A stretch of 64,000 nucleotides of DNA from a virus, in the IMG/VR virus record IMGVR_UViG_3300030002_000003, positions 29,236 through 93,235 of that record; one strand, given 5' to 3'. Of this stretch, positions 1-12,300 are shown in pieces; positions within the stretch are counted from its first letter, which is position 1, and every line of letters begins with the position of its first letter. The notes under the pieces were generated by a model. The model searched no databases. It saw only the letters and a program-made list of their open reading frames with translations, and was not told where the DNA came from. Made by a program: the position numbers and the translations under genes.

Positions 1-1439
1 TACCTGGAGGGTATAGCACTCCTGCTGATATTATAGCAAGAGCTGAAAAAATGCAAACAATTAACGATAAAATACTAATGCCAAAAGAAGGACAAAGAAA
101 ACTTGCTGGATTAGATAAGAAAACTGCTGAGTTAAATAGACTTAATATATCGAAGCAAGCTCAATTGCTTAACATGAATACCATGCTTAATCAACAACTA
201 CAGGGAGGAATTCCAGCAAATTCACAATTACCTAGATATGACGATGGAGTTACTTCATCTAAGAAACAAAAAGTATCTACCGATGTAATGCAAGGCGGAA
301 GTACAGTTGGTATTCCTAAAGTAGATGTAACTGGTGTTCCAGAGGGAGATTATATTGATATACAAGTTCCAGTAGCTAAGGGTCAAACTATAGCTAGACA
401 AGGAGTGTCTTTTGCAAATAAAGCCGCTCTTGATAAATGGGGACTAAATGTTGACTTTGGTGTTAAAAATGGAGCAGTTGATGAGGTAATGGCTGGGAAT
501 TGGACTGGACAAATGAATAAACTAGATCCTAATTACAAAACTGGAGGGAGTTCTGGGTATACGGACGGAATTAAGAACCTTAGGATTTATAAGGATCAGG
601 CAGCTAAATATGCTGTAGCTGGATCACCTGCGGCAACTACTGCTCAGTCTCAAATAGACCCATCTTATAGTCTATCTAACTATGGACTTAATGGAGGAAA
701 GCAAGCTCCGTCGACTATGACTGGATTTGGTACTAAACCAACAGTTAATAATATAGTTAGCCCTACATCGTCTCCTAGCATAGATGTATCAGGAGTAGGA
801 TACGGGAATGTATTTTCTAGTCTATCTGCAATGGCACCTGCATTGAACAATATGTTCTCGGGTCCAGCTGATGTTGCTAAGCCAGTATACGAGCAATATC
901 TAAATACTAACAATAGATACAATATGGCTCCAGCAATGAAAGATGCTGAAGAGCAACGCAGAATAGCTGCATATAATAATAGATCTATAAATACAAGTAC
1001 TGGAGCAGGCATGGCATTCAGATCAGCAACTCCATCTATAGATATATTGTCTGATATACAAGATAGAGCAAATACCGCTAATATTGGTTATAAGAATCAA
1101 TACAATGCAGTCGCCAATGAAAATATTAGAGCTAATACTAACGAACAAAGAAGAGTAGATGACCTTAATGCTAGAAATCAAGCCTCTGCTAGAAATATCA
1201 AGCGAACTGGATTGTCTCAAATGGCAGAAGGAATTCAAACTAATCAACTTATGTCTAATCAACGTAAGGATGATATGTTTAAATCATTAATATTCTCTAG
1301 ATATAATACTGCAATGTCTGACGCAGATAAAGCCTCATTAGATGCTTCTATAGCAAAGATGTATGGTGGTCAAGATAATATAAATATTGGCAAATTTTTT
1401 AAAAAGAAAACAGGTATTAGAAAACCTACAAATAAATAA
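1..1439 (+). CDS. late structural or virion-cargo protein, 5' end outside window
   Basis: The frame is open from the window edge (PGGYSTPADIIARAEK precedes the first internal Met at position 51), so the real start lies upstream and this is a 3' fragment of at least 479 residues. The protein is rich in Asn, Ser, Gly and Ala, has a central low-complexity part (GSPAATTAQSQ region) and a helical, Arg/Asn/Gln-rich C-terminal third ending in a basic tail (KFFKKKTGIRKPTNK). No catalytic motif is visible. It lies 2 bases upstream of the next gene and two genes upstream of the virion RNA polymerase; in crAss-like phages this position holds structural or capsid/tail cargo proteins. Function is inferred from position only. 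Confidence 0.75.
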   Translation, partial: PGGYSTPADIIARAEKMQTINDKILMPKEGQRKLAGLDKKTAELNRLNISKQAQLLNMNTMLNQQLQGGIPANSQLPRYDDGVTSSKKQKVSTDVMQGGSTVGIPKVDVTGVPEGDYIDIQVPVAKGQTIARQGVSFANKAALDKWGLNVDFGVKNGAVDEVMAGNWTGQMNKLDPNYKTGGSSGYTDGIKNLRIYKDQAAKYAVAGSPAATTAQSQIDPSYSLSNYGLNGGKQAPSTMTGFGTKPTVNNIVSPTSSPSIDVSGVGYGNVFSSLSAMAPALNNMFSGPADVAKPVYEQYLNTNNRYNMAPAMKDAEEQRRIAAYNNRSINTSTGAGMAFRSATPSIDILSDIQDRANTANIGYKNQYNAVANENIRANTNEQRRVDDLNARNQASARNIKRTGLSQMAEGIQTNQLMSNQRKDDMFKSLIFSRYNTAMSDADKASLDASIAKMYGGQDNINIGKFFKKKTGIRKPTNK

Positions 1440-1441
1440 AA

Positions 1442-3340
1442 ATGGGAATAAATTTATACGATAATCCAGCACAAGCTAAGTTCATAAATACGTATGTTCC
1501 TATTCAGTTTGAGAACTTATATAGAGTTGCCGATAAAGCACAGAAGAATCTAGACGAGAATGAGAAGTTAATGGATGACACTACTCTTAACTACTCTAGC
1601 TTAAACACCATGTCTGATGCAGATAAGGCTAAATGGGACTCTGATATCTATGGACCTATAAAGAACTTTGTTGATACTAAGTTTAATAGCGACCAAGCAA
1701 TGAAAGATCCTACGCTACAGTCTGAATATAAGGCTATGGTAAGGAGATTAAAGAATAATCCAACTACATCTGCTTTGATGACCTCTGCTGTTAATATGAG
1801 AGAAGTGGCTAAGAAGTCTGACCCTAGATGGGGTGAATATGAAAAGAATAAACTTAGGGCTCATGATACATCTGCTCAAGGTGTATTTGATGGAAGTAAT
1901 ATTCAATACGAAGGATGGGATAAAGTAGAGGAAGAGATATTTAAAGATCTTCCAAAGGATGGTACTCATCAAAAAGCATTATCTACTGGTAATTGGGAAG
2001 TTAGCGGTACTACTGATACTGACTTAAAAAATGTTCTAGCAAATACAAAAGACTATTTAGCTACTCATCCATTTATAAACGCAGCCGTAGAAAAAGATTT
2101 ACAGGATGGAAACATACCTAAATCTTATTACAGTACTGACTCCAAAGGAAATGTACTTGTAGATCCTTCTACTGGACAACCATCCGTAGATAAATTTAAA
2201 TATGCAGAAGACAAGATATATGCTTTAGCTAAAGCTAGGGAACACTTAGACTATAAGTATATAGGAGATAAGATTAGAGCTAATAGGCCTACATACTCAG
2301 GCGCAGAAAGTCCTCAGCAGTATTCTATAGTTCAAGAGGAGAATAACCTATTAGGAGGACAAGTGCAATCTAATTTAAGAACCGCATATCTAGAAGCTAT
2401 TGGAAAACAGGTAATTAGAAAAGATGGTCAACTTCAGGCTAACACTAGGGGCCCATTAGGATCTATAGGGGCAAGTTATTGGACTGCTAATTCAAATGCG
2501 TCTAGACTTGAAGGCGATGTCGCTAAGGCTAAAATAACTCTATCTAGAACAGAAGATCCAGCCGCCAGAGCAAACATAATGAATGTGTTAGCAGGAAAGG
2601 AAAAGGCGTTGTCTAATGCACGCGAGTCCGTTTCTAGGCTGCAAGGAGATTTCGATAATCAGATAGCAGCAGACGTTAGTTTACATAAATATCCAACAGC
2701 AATTGGAGGAAGACAGCTTAAACCAGTACTTACTAAAGATCAGGTAGCTGAGGCCTATAAAACTAAAATGACTCCAGCGTTTATATCTCAATGGTATAAT
2801 ACTAGTATAGGAACTCCATTCCAATTAAAGAATCAAAGAGGCGTAGTAGCCAATACATACACAGTTCCAGGTTCTGAGAAGCTAACATTTGTAGATAGAC
2901 ATAAAAAGCTACCACTAACAACTACTGGTGCTCATACAGATAAATCTGTACACGCCATGAATACTCTTATGAGTTCTGGCAGACTAAGTAATAAAATATC
3001 ATTCGCTCCTACTTCTACTGCAATTAAGTATTCTGACAATATAGAAAACTATGGGTCTGCATACATAGATAAAGGATCTGCGCTTCAATCAGGACTTACT
3101 CCTTATGATATTTCTACACTAAAGAAGAGTGGTATGATTTCAGAACAAACAGTAGAGGTTAGTCCTGCTACAGGAACTGGAGCTACTGCAAAACCAGCAA
3201 AAACGGTTACATACTTAGTTATTCCAACTACGTATAATATACCAGCAGAATCTACATCTCCTGGATATGAAGCTGCAAGAGTAGACCAAAAGAATCCAAA
3301 TTTCATAGCTAATCCAGCTCATTACGGATTAAACAAATAA
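1442..3340 (+). CDS. conserved late protein preceding the virion RNA polymerase (structural or cargo)
   Basis: 632 residues, mostly charged and helical in the first half (alternating Lys/Asp/Glu runs around residues 30-170 and 340-400) and richer in beta-formers and Thr/Ser towards the C-terminus. Start ATG follows the previous stop by 2 bases, so the two are translationally linked. No signal peptide, membrane segment or enzyme motif is seen. Position directly before the giant polymerase gene suggests a virion protein, perhaps ejected with the polymerase; that is inference. I do not recognise a named domain. Confidence 0.75.
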   Translation: MGINLYDNPAQAKFINTYVPIQFENLYRVADKAQKNLDENEKLMDDTTLNYSSLNTMSDADKAKWDSDIYGPIKNFVDTKFNSDQAMKDPTLQSEYKAMVRRLKNNPTTSALMTSAVNMREVAKKSDPRWGEYEKNKLRAHDTSAQGVFDGSNIQYEGWDKVEEEIFKDLPKDGTHQKALSTGNWEVSGTTDTDLKNVLANTKDYLATHPFINAAVEKDLQDGNIPKSYYSTDSKGNVLVDPSTGQPSVDKFKYAEDKIYALAKAREHLDYKYIGDKIRANRPTYSGAESPQQYSIVQEENNLLGGQVQSNLRTAYLEAIGKQVIRKDGQLQANTRGPLGSIGASYWTANSNASRLEGDVAKAKITLSRTEDPAARANIMNVLAGKEKALSNARESVSRLQGDFDNQIAADVSLHKYPTAIGGRQLKPVLTKDQVAEAYKTKMTPAFISQWYNTSIGTPFQLKNQRGVVANTYTVPGSEKLTFVDRHKKLPLTTTGAHTDKSVHAMNTLMSSGRLSNKISFAPTSTAIKYSDNIENYGSAYIDKGSALQSGLTPYDISTLKKSGMISEQTVEVSPATGTGATAKPAKTVTYLVIPTTYNIPAESTSPGYEAARVDQKNPNFIANPAHYGLNK

Positions 3341-3354
3341 TATAGCAATTTCTG

Positions 3355-6300
3355 ATGAAGAGACCAAAAATAGATAAAAGAATTATAACTCCAGGTGCAA
3401 TGGCAGACTATGCTAAGAGGGAAGCCTCTTGGTCTGGTATGCTTATGAGCGCAGGTGATTTGAGCGTCGGCAATTACAAAAAGGTTGCTCCAGAGGCTCC
3501 TGAGGTAGATACCGAGGCTCAAGACAAAGAGATTGCTAGAAAAGTTGATGTAGCTGTTGCTGAAAAACTAAAAGCAGCCGAGGCTGGGAAAGTAGATACG
3601 AATCTTATTCCTAAAGAGGATAAAGCTACTGAAGCTCCAACTAATCCTTTAGAACAGAAGCAATGGGAAGTTAATCAGAATAACTGGTTTGAAGCATACA
3701 AAAATAAGTTAGGCCCAAAATCATATCCATTGACTACTGGTCCATCTGAGACTCCTTTGTTTGACTCAATGAAGGAAGGGGCTAAAAATACCATAAACTT
3801 TGTAAATACTGGCCTTAATCAGATATTTGACTTTCCTGCAACCTTGTCTGATATTGGCTCACATGCAGTTAAATTCGCCGCTAAATCTGCAAATGAGATA
3901 GATCAATTTGGGAAGGCTAATTATTTCTCTGACTCATGGAAAGCTACTGCAAATGGATTTGATGATTCACATATAAGTAAAGCCGCTGGAGAGCAAGTTG
4001 AAGTATTAGGTCAGGCTAGAGACGGAATAGAAACTATGTCTGATGTAATTAAGACTGACCCTACTATGCAAGAAGCCCTTCTAGCTTATAATGAGTGGAG
4101 TAAAAGACCAGATAAGATGGATGATGGAAATGGAATGCCAGTTTGGGATCAAGTTCAATCAGATCTTAGGCCTGCATTCGATAAACATTATAGTACTATC
4201 AAGAAATATATAGAGGCTAGAGATAAGTTTAGTCCTAATATGTTTAACACCGGTGAATCATTTGAAAAGACTGCTCATAAGGCTGGCTTATTAGATGGTA
4301 TTGGTAACTTTGTAGATCAATTAGGAAATTCTATTACTGGCGTAGATGAAAATAATTCATTAGCAGGGAATGTTAGTAGATCTGGAAGTGGCGCATCTAA
4401 TGCAGAAGCGTATCCAAAAGGATTCACTCCATATATGCAACCTGATGGCAAACCCGTTCCTAACTACGCGCTTCCATCAACAGAAGAGCTTTTTGGTAAA
4501 GGTCCTGGATATGACATGCGTGCTACAAATGGGTATCTGAATGCTATGAATAAAATAAATCTTCAGGATATGAAAACTGAAGAAGACGTTGCATGGCACA
4601 TGAGACAAAAGAAAGCTCGTGGAGACGCTTCTAATGCATTCCTTGTTAAGCAAAATCAGAACGATAATATACTGTTTTCTATGCCTTCTCAGGTAGGTAT
4701 ATCTTCAGGCGATGTAACTACTCAATTTGCTTCTACAGGCCTGTCAATGGCTTTAGGTGCAGCCTCAGGGGTATCTAAGAACCCATTTATAAAGGGTGCT
4801 ATTACCGCTGTTAATTTTGGTTCCAATTTAGCCTTAAATGCATACCAACGTAAGCATGAAAACTGGATGGAGCTTGATGATAATCATAGAACTAAGGTTA
4901 ATGAGTATCTAGCTAAGAATGGCGGTGGCGACAGCAATATGCTGTATAACCAATCGGACGATAAGATATTAAAACCATTATTAACTGATGGTGCTGGTGG
5001 GGACGAGGTAAATAAAGCTAGACAGGAGTTAAAAGAAAACGGAGCATTATCTACAGAGACTAGAGCTATTATAGAAAGAGGTATATTATCTAGACGTATC
5101 AAGACATCTGATAAAGTAACTAATGATGCATTAGCTAATGGTGACGTGAAATTGAAAGAATACATGAAGCAGAATGATGCTTTCATGTGGACTGATGTTG
5201 CAGAGTCTATGATTATGTCTATCCCATTTGGAAGTGGAGCTACTAAGGCAATAGAGCTCGCTGCTAAACCAGAAGCATCTGCGGCTGCTAAATTTGCTGC
5301 AAAAACTATAGAAATGGCTGAAGGCAAGTACACTAAAACTATTGGAAAGATAATGCAACATGGAGCTATGATAGTTCCAAAGATAGCTGCAGCTCATACT
5401 GTAGATGCCTTAGGTGAAGCTTTTGAAGAATCAGGTCAATACGTAAATGGTCAGAACTATATAAAGAATCATATGAATGAATATGATTCATATATTGGGT
5501 CATTGATAGAAGGTACTAATTCTGGTATATCTGGTATCAAAATGATACTTGGAGAGAATGTAGACAAAAATTACTATGATAAAGATCAACTAGAGATGAA
5601 TGCTAAGGCTGGATTCTATATGGGACTTATTATGCCTCTTCCGTTTACTGCATTTCATACCGCTACGGAAATAAGGGAAAATTCTAGAGAGAATAGAGCA
5701 AAGTCTTATATAGATGGAGGTATTGGGGCTCAAATAGACTCTGAATCAAGAATTACTAAAGCTAATTTCTATGTAAACGCAGCTACAAAGGGGATGGGCG
5801 ATGCTGTTGAAAATCATATAGAGAATCTTTCAGCTAATAACAAAGACCCATATAAAAAGAGACAATTCCAAGACGAAGCTAAATTCGCTAAAGAGGTTCT
5901 TTCTGTTGCAGATAGCCCACAGGTAACTAAGTTTGCTAAAAATAATGGAAAATATGGATCAGAAGATCATAAATTACTCACCTCTTTAATAGTTGACCAT
6001 AGTGCGGCATATGAGGATGCTGTAAAAAAGGTTGATGAATCTAATTCTATACTTGATAAATCTAGTAAGACTGACTTTGAATCTGACTTTACATTCCAAT
6101 CTGCATTTAATCAAATAAATAGTAGGAGAGAGGATGGGAGTGAGGCTATTATACCAAAAAATGTTCAACAGGAGTTGCATTCTCTAATGGCGGAAAAGCA
6201 GGCAACGGAGGTTTTAATTAACTTTAAAGAACTTAGTGACGCTCATGACATAGATAGAAAAGATAAAACTGTAAACTCTCCACAGAATAAGCAATTTAAG

Positions 6301-9300
6301 TCTGATTTAAAATCAAGACTTATGTCTATAAATAATAGAATAAATTCATTTGCTGATGTGATGAGTATACCTAAGGAAGAGTTCAATGATCTTCCAATGG
6401 CTAAGTCATCTAATGAGAGTAAAACTGCTCTATCAACAGGAATAGCTGCTCAGGAAGGATCTAGATACGATTCTGACGTTGTTAATGCTTTATCTGGCTA
6501 TGAATCTAAAAGAAATTCAAACGGAGAGCAGTCATTCAAAAAGATGAGTGATGCTAAACATACTGCTACAGTTTTAGATTATTTAGATAAATATAGAGCT
6601 GCTAGACAGTCAGAGGACGAGACTGAAGACAATTTGCAGTCTCGGGAGGCTGAGAAGGCCTCTAAGGACGATTCTAAGACAGTTTTAGAGGAAAATGGTA
6701 TTCCGCATCCAGGAACTCATGAAGAACCCGCTACGGAGCTAGAAATGGCACCAGCAGAGGAGCCGTTAACTACGGTAACTTCATCGGTTGAGCCAACAGA
6801 AGAGACTAAGCCTGTATCTACTGAGGCACCGCAGGTTCAAGAAGAACCAATTAAAGAGGTATTACCAGAAGAAGATGTAGAGACTAGTTCAAAGGAAACT
6901 CCAGAATCATCTGATGTAACTCCAGAGCCTGCTCCAGAAGTACAAGAAGAACCACTAGCTCCGACCGAACCAAAAGGAGAACAGTCTGTAGAGGCTGAAG
7001 AAAAAGCTACTAAAGAAACAATATCTACTGAAAAGCAAGCAGGTAGAAATACCTTTGCGTATGCCAGTAGAATGTTTTATGGCGTTACGGCTAATGCAGT
7101 TGCACCTAAAAGTATAAATGGACAAAGAGTCAAATCACACGAAGAATTAGGTAAATTACTCGCTACTAATGATTTCTTGGTTGACACCGAGATTGAATTT
7201 ACTATGCAGGATAAGAATCCTAATATAGGTGGGTTTATACCCGGTCATAGAACTACTTATGATCAAGCGGCTATTATTGCTGTCATAAATAAGAAGAGCG
7301 GCCCAATGAAGGGTTACTATGTAGCTATGGTTACAGACCCGTCTGCTAATACTGCTACAGTAAGGAGTATGCAAGAAATTATTGCATTGTCTAACTTTAG
7401 ACGAGGAATAATAGAATCTATAGCATCTAATGAGACGCTTCCTTCTGATAAAAAAGTAAAGGTTGTAGCTTCTGTAGTAAAGGTAAATGATGGAGAAATC
7501 AAAACTCTTCTAGTAGATGGTCAGTCCGTTATACACGAACAGCGTAATATAGCTGACGTTCCTGGATTTGGGCTACCAATGAAAGACGGTAAGGTGGTAT
7601 GGAGTGAAGTGTCTAGCGAAACCATTGGATTGCACCTTGGAAAAGGAGATCGTGGAGATAGAGCCATTATGGATGCAGATCAACATGTCGTTTCATATGT
7701 TAAAGATGAGAGTAACTCAGGTAATGCGTTCATAAGCGTAACTACTCCAGTAAGAAAAGATAAGAGAGAAATTAAGGTTAATCAAAAACAAATTAAACGT
7801 GAGACTCAAGAGGTAATTGATTTAATATATGACTTAGTTATAAATAAAGCTGCATCTGATGCAGAACGTATATATACCAGTCACAAAGGAAAGCAATTAG
7901 ATACTGGTGTATCTGCATTCTCATTGTTAGATAAATTAATTAACTTCGGCGAAAAGACTATAGTTCAAGAATCTAGAACTGAAGAGGAGCGTAAATATTT
8001 ACTTCCAAAACAATTCTATATTAGCTCTGACTCGGCTGCTAGGTTTATTGTATATGGAGAAGACTCTATGACTTTAGATCAAGCTAAAACTGAATCTGGA
8101 GCTAAGATTATAAAAGACTTCATAGTTGGTGGAATGCACTGGAACTTAGAGAAGAATCACCTATCTATAGAGGGTACCCCAGTAAGAGTTAATCAACTAT
8201 TTCCTCAATTAGACTATCTGTTTAATGAAACTAATCTTGGAATAGATAAAGTTGAGTTTGCAAAAGGATTTACAATAACTAAAGAAGACGTCAATAGTTT
8301 AACATGGGCTGCATGGATGCTAAAGAACGGTAAGATTACAACTGATGCTATTGATGGTATTTTTGGCAATCCGTATCTTCACGTGGAGTCATATGATGTA
8401 GTTCCAAAGAATAGTATTAGTACTCCAGTGTCGTCAGATGGTGGTTTAAGGGGCCTAGGAGCCTCTGAGAGCGTCGTAAATAACTCAATTAATGATTCTG
8501 TTCAACCAGATAAATCGTTCGTTACAGAGCCTACAGTAGAGCGTGAGATATCACCAGATTCTTATGACGAGCTTCCTTCGTTTGACGATCTGATGAATTT
8601 TGATCTAGAGGGAGCTCCAAAAGAAGTTAATGGTCCAGTAACCAAAGAGATGAACTCTGATATAGAGTCCGCTTGGTTGATGGACAAGTTAGGATTAAAC
8701 GAGGACGAAATCGATATTAGAGACGAAATTATCAAATTAGCTCATGATAGACGCGCTATGGGGCTTATGGCAGAGTCATCTATAGTATTATGGAATAAGG
8801 GCGAAGCAGGTACTGCGTATCACGAAGCATTCCACAGGGTATCGTTATTGCTATTAAATCAATCTGAAAGAAACAGAATATACAGTTTGGCCAGAAACTC
8901 AAACTCTGAGTTAACTAACGCTACTGAAAAACAAATAGAAGAGCACTTAGCTGAATTATTTAGAGAGCAGATGCTATCTCCTACTCACGTATCTGACGTA
9001 CTAGGAATTAGAAAGTTCTTTAGAAAAATCGCTAATACAACAAGAAGGTTCTTGGGTATGACTCCTAGAACCATAAACAGATTATTTAAAGATATCCAAC
9101 TTGGCGCTTACTCTGACGTAAAAGTAGATAGATCTAGCTTAAATAGATTCAAAGAGGCTTATACTGAAGGTGCTGAATATGGAATCAAAGAACTTAAGCT
9201 TAGAAATATAGGCACTTACTCTGAATTGTTCGCAATTAGAGATTCTTTAGTATATGCAATGTTCCAATTGAATAACGTTGCTGCTATCGGTGATATAAGC

Positions 9301-12300
9301 GACCTAGATATGGGTACACTTAAGTCCTGGATAAAGAAAGTTTCGGCTGATAAATCAAACGAATCGAGGTCTGCGTTATTTACTGAAATAGATGAAAGAT
9401 TTGAAGACATATTTAAGCCAAAGATAAATCAATTCTTGGCCGCAATGGACATCAAAGAAGTAGATGAAGACAACAGAACAGAAAGCGATTCTAATCAAAT
9501 AGCTGATGAGGCCGCTGATCACTCTAAAGCCTCTTATGAAATATCTAAGGCTGATAATACTAGGGCGTCTGTTAAGATGTTTATAGCTACTATGCCTAAC
9601 TCTGAGATGATAGATGGCAAACCTACTGTATCGTTAGAACCTTTAACTGGAATACCTACATTCGTACCATTTGTTCCTTCATGGAATAAGATGATTAGCG
9701 AATTAAGCGACATGAGTACAGTTCCTATGATGATAGAGAAGATAGACCGCTTATCAAAAGTAGATCCTTTCTATAAACTATTACTAGGCAGACTTAATAA
9801 GGTAGATGCTAAGACCGGTAAGATGATGTTAACCGATCAATTTATTACTCAGTTCTGGGGATCGTTGTTCAGTATGCGTCACCAATTTATAAACATTGGA
9901 TATAGGGAAATAGCTGAGTCTAAGGATGATATAAGAAATCTATTCGTAATTAGAGATAGTGATGTTGAAAGAGCTACTAGAGAATTACCTACTCTGTGGG
10001 GACAATCTTTTGCTGAGAATCCATCGTTGTTTCCAACCGATGAAAATGGAGATAAGTCGTTTAATAAAGAGTACGCTCAATCTATAAAAGATAGATACTT
10101 AACTGGACTATTGTCTCAGACTAAACCGTCTAAAGATAAAACTAAACAGATTGATCTTAACGTAGAGGAAAATAGAAATGCCGTACTCGATGAAATAGTA
10201 GACCTATATAATATGGTAGGTATTGCTATTGATAGAGATACATTAAACTACATGCTTCAAGGTAAAAAAGGAACTGCATCAGAAATGGTTGCAGAACTTA
10301 CAAAATACCTAACAGATACTAAATCTGGCAGTATGAGCATCTTGTTCAATAATGTAATGTCGTCATTAATAAAAAATAATGGAGAACTACTTAAATCTGC
10401 CAAGAATAGAAAGTCCGAAATACGTAGAGAGGTTAAAGAGATATTCCTGAATGAGAAGTTTGCAGAAAGACTTGCAGTAGCTCAATCTAAATCTCACAAA
10501 TCATATGTAGAGGCAACTGTTATTGGTGCTGATGGAGCTAAGCTTTATCAAGTATCTCAAAACAATATTATATCTGATACAGTTAGAGAGTTAAATACTA
10601 ATCCGGAATTAGTTAATAATTTAATTAATACTACATATGTAGGTGGATTTGTTAACGCTAATGGAGTTAGTACTGGATCTAGAGTCTTAAGACAATTAAA
10701 GGATGGTACCTCCAAAGGAATAGATTTAAAGACATTTGTTAAACTTACTGAAGAGGGAGCTAGAGACAAAGGACGCGACTACTTATCTATATCTGATGCT
10801 GAGGATTATGTTATGAAAATGTCTGCTTTAGCAAACGATTACATGACTATTCCTACTATGGCGGATAAGAAGACGTATATGTTCGTTTCTGGAGTAGAGT
10901 TAATTCACCAGCCCATAGTATACTCTAGATTTATCAAGCAAGGAGCTGATGGTAAAAACGTTGCTGATATTACTATAGATTTCCCTTCTGAAGCTAAAAA
11001 TCAGTTATCTCAATATATGAGAGCTGAGTTTATGTCGATCAAGAATGCATGGCAAGAATTTAAAACTGGCCAGGATCTTATAAAGGTATACCACTATAAA
11101 TCAAATAGAGACGGCTCTATATCTCATGGAAATGGACTTAGGTTTAGATACTTTGGAAATATATCTGCTGCTGTATTACTTGGAGCCGATGTTATAAATA
11201 AAGATATAAGTTTAAACTCATACTTAGATATAGCTGAAGATACTGGAAATAAGCAAGCGTTTGACGATGTACTTGACAATATAGAAAGATTGATGCTGAA
11301 TGATTACGAAGTTATGAACTCTGTAATAAATGCATCATTAATGAGTGCACTAAAGAAGGAGGTTGCATATGCTGGATCTATAGGGGTTATTGAATACAAT
11401 GGTACTATTGGATCTATAAAAAATAAGCTACTTGATAGAGGCTCCATATCTAGAAAATCCGCAGAAATGGATTCATTGCTTAGTAGCTATGACCCAGTAT
11501 CTGGAAACAAGATCTCTAACTATGGAGAACAAGCTGCTATCTTAGACGCTTTGTCGGAAAACTTAGTAAATGAAATTATATCTGTAATCGAATTTGAGAA
11601 GCTATTTTCTAAAGATCCTGCATTCTACAAAGATACCGATGCTAAGATTAAGCGTCTATCATCTATGCTATCTACTGGTACTAACCTTAGAACTGAATGG
11701 CCAATTGGTCATAACCTTCAAGGCGTAACTACATTTACTTCTGCTGAGGCAGCTGATAATATAGTAGGCAGTAGGGAATACGACAAGGTATTGAATAGAT
11801 TCAAGGCTAATGAGATAAATGAACTTATAGTTGCTCATGGAAAATTATATGTATACGATCTACATGACTTAATTGAAAATCATTCATTACCTGCTGAATC
11901 TAGAGACCAGGCTAAAGAAGATAGGCTTCAAATGCTTCAAAAGTCATTTAAAGAGGAATTTATTGCTGGATCTAAGATAGCTGAAAAGAATTCTGCTGGA
12001 TATGGATTGAATGGAATAGATGAAACTGATGCTACTGTATATATAACTCCTAAGATGTGGAGAAATATGCAAGAAATGCTTGGTGATTGGAACCCTGATA
12101 TGCAAGAGGCTTTTGATTTACTAGAGTCTAAAGAGCAATCATGGGTTAATAATGATGAACAGTATAACAAAGTTGCTAAATTAGCTATGGCTCCGATGAA
12201 GATGATCTACTTTGGTAGTAAGGTTGATTCAGAGAGAGGTTTGGATATTCCAAAGCTTGACAAGATGGCAATGTTCCCATTGTTTAAATTCATGGCTAAT

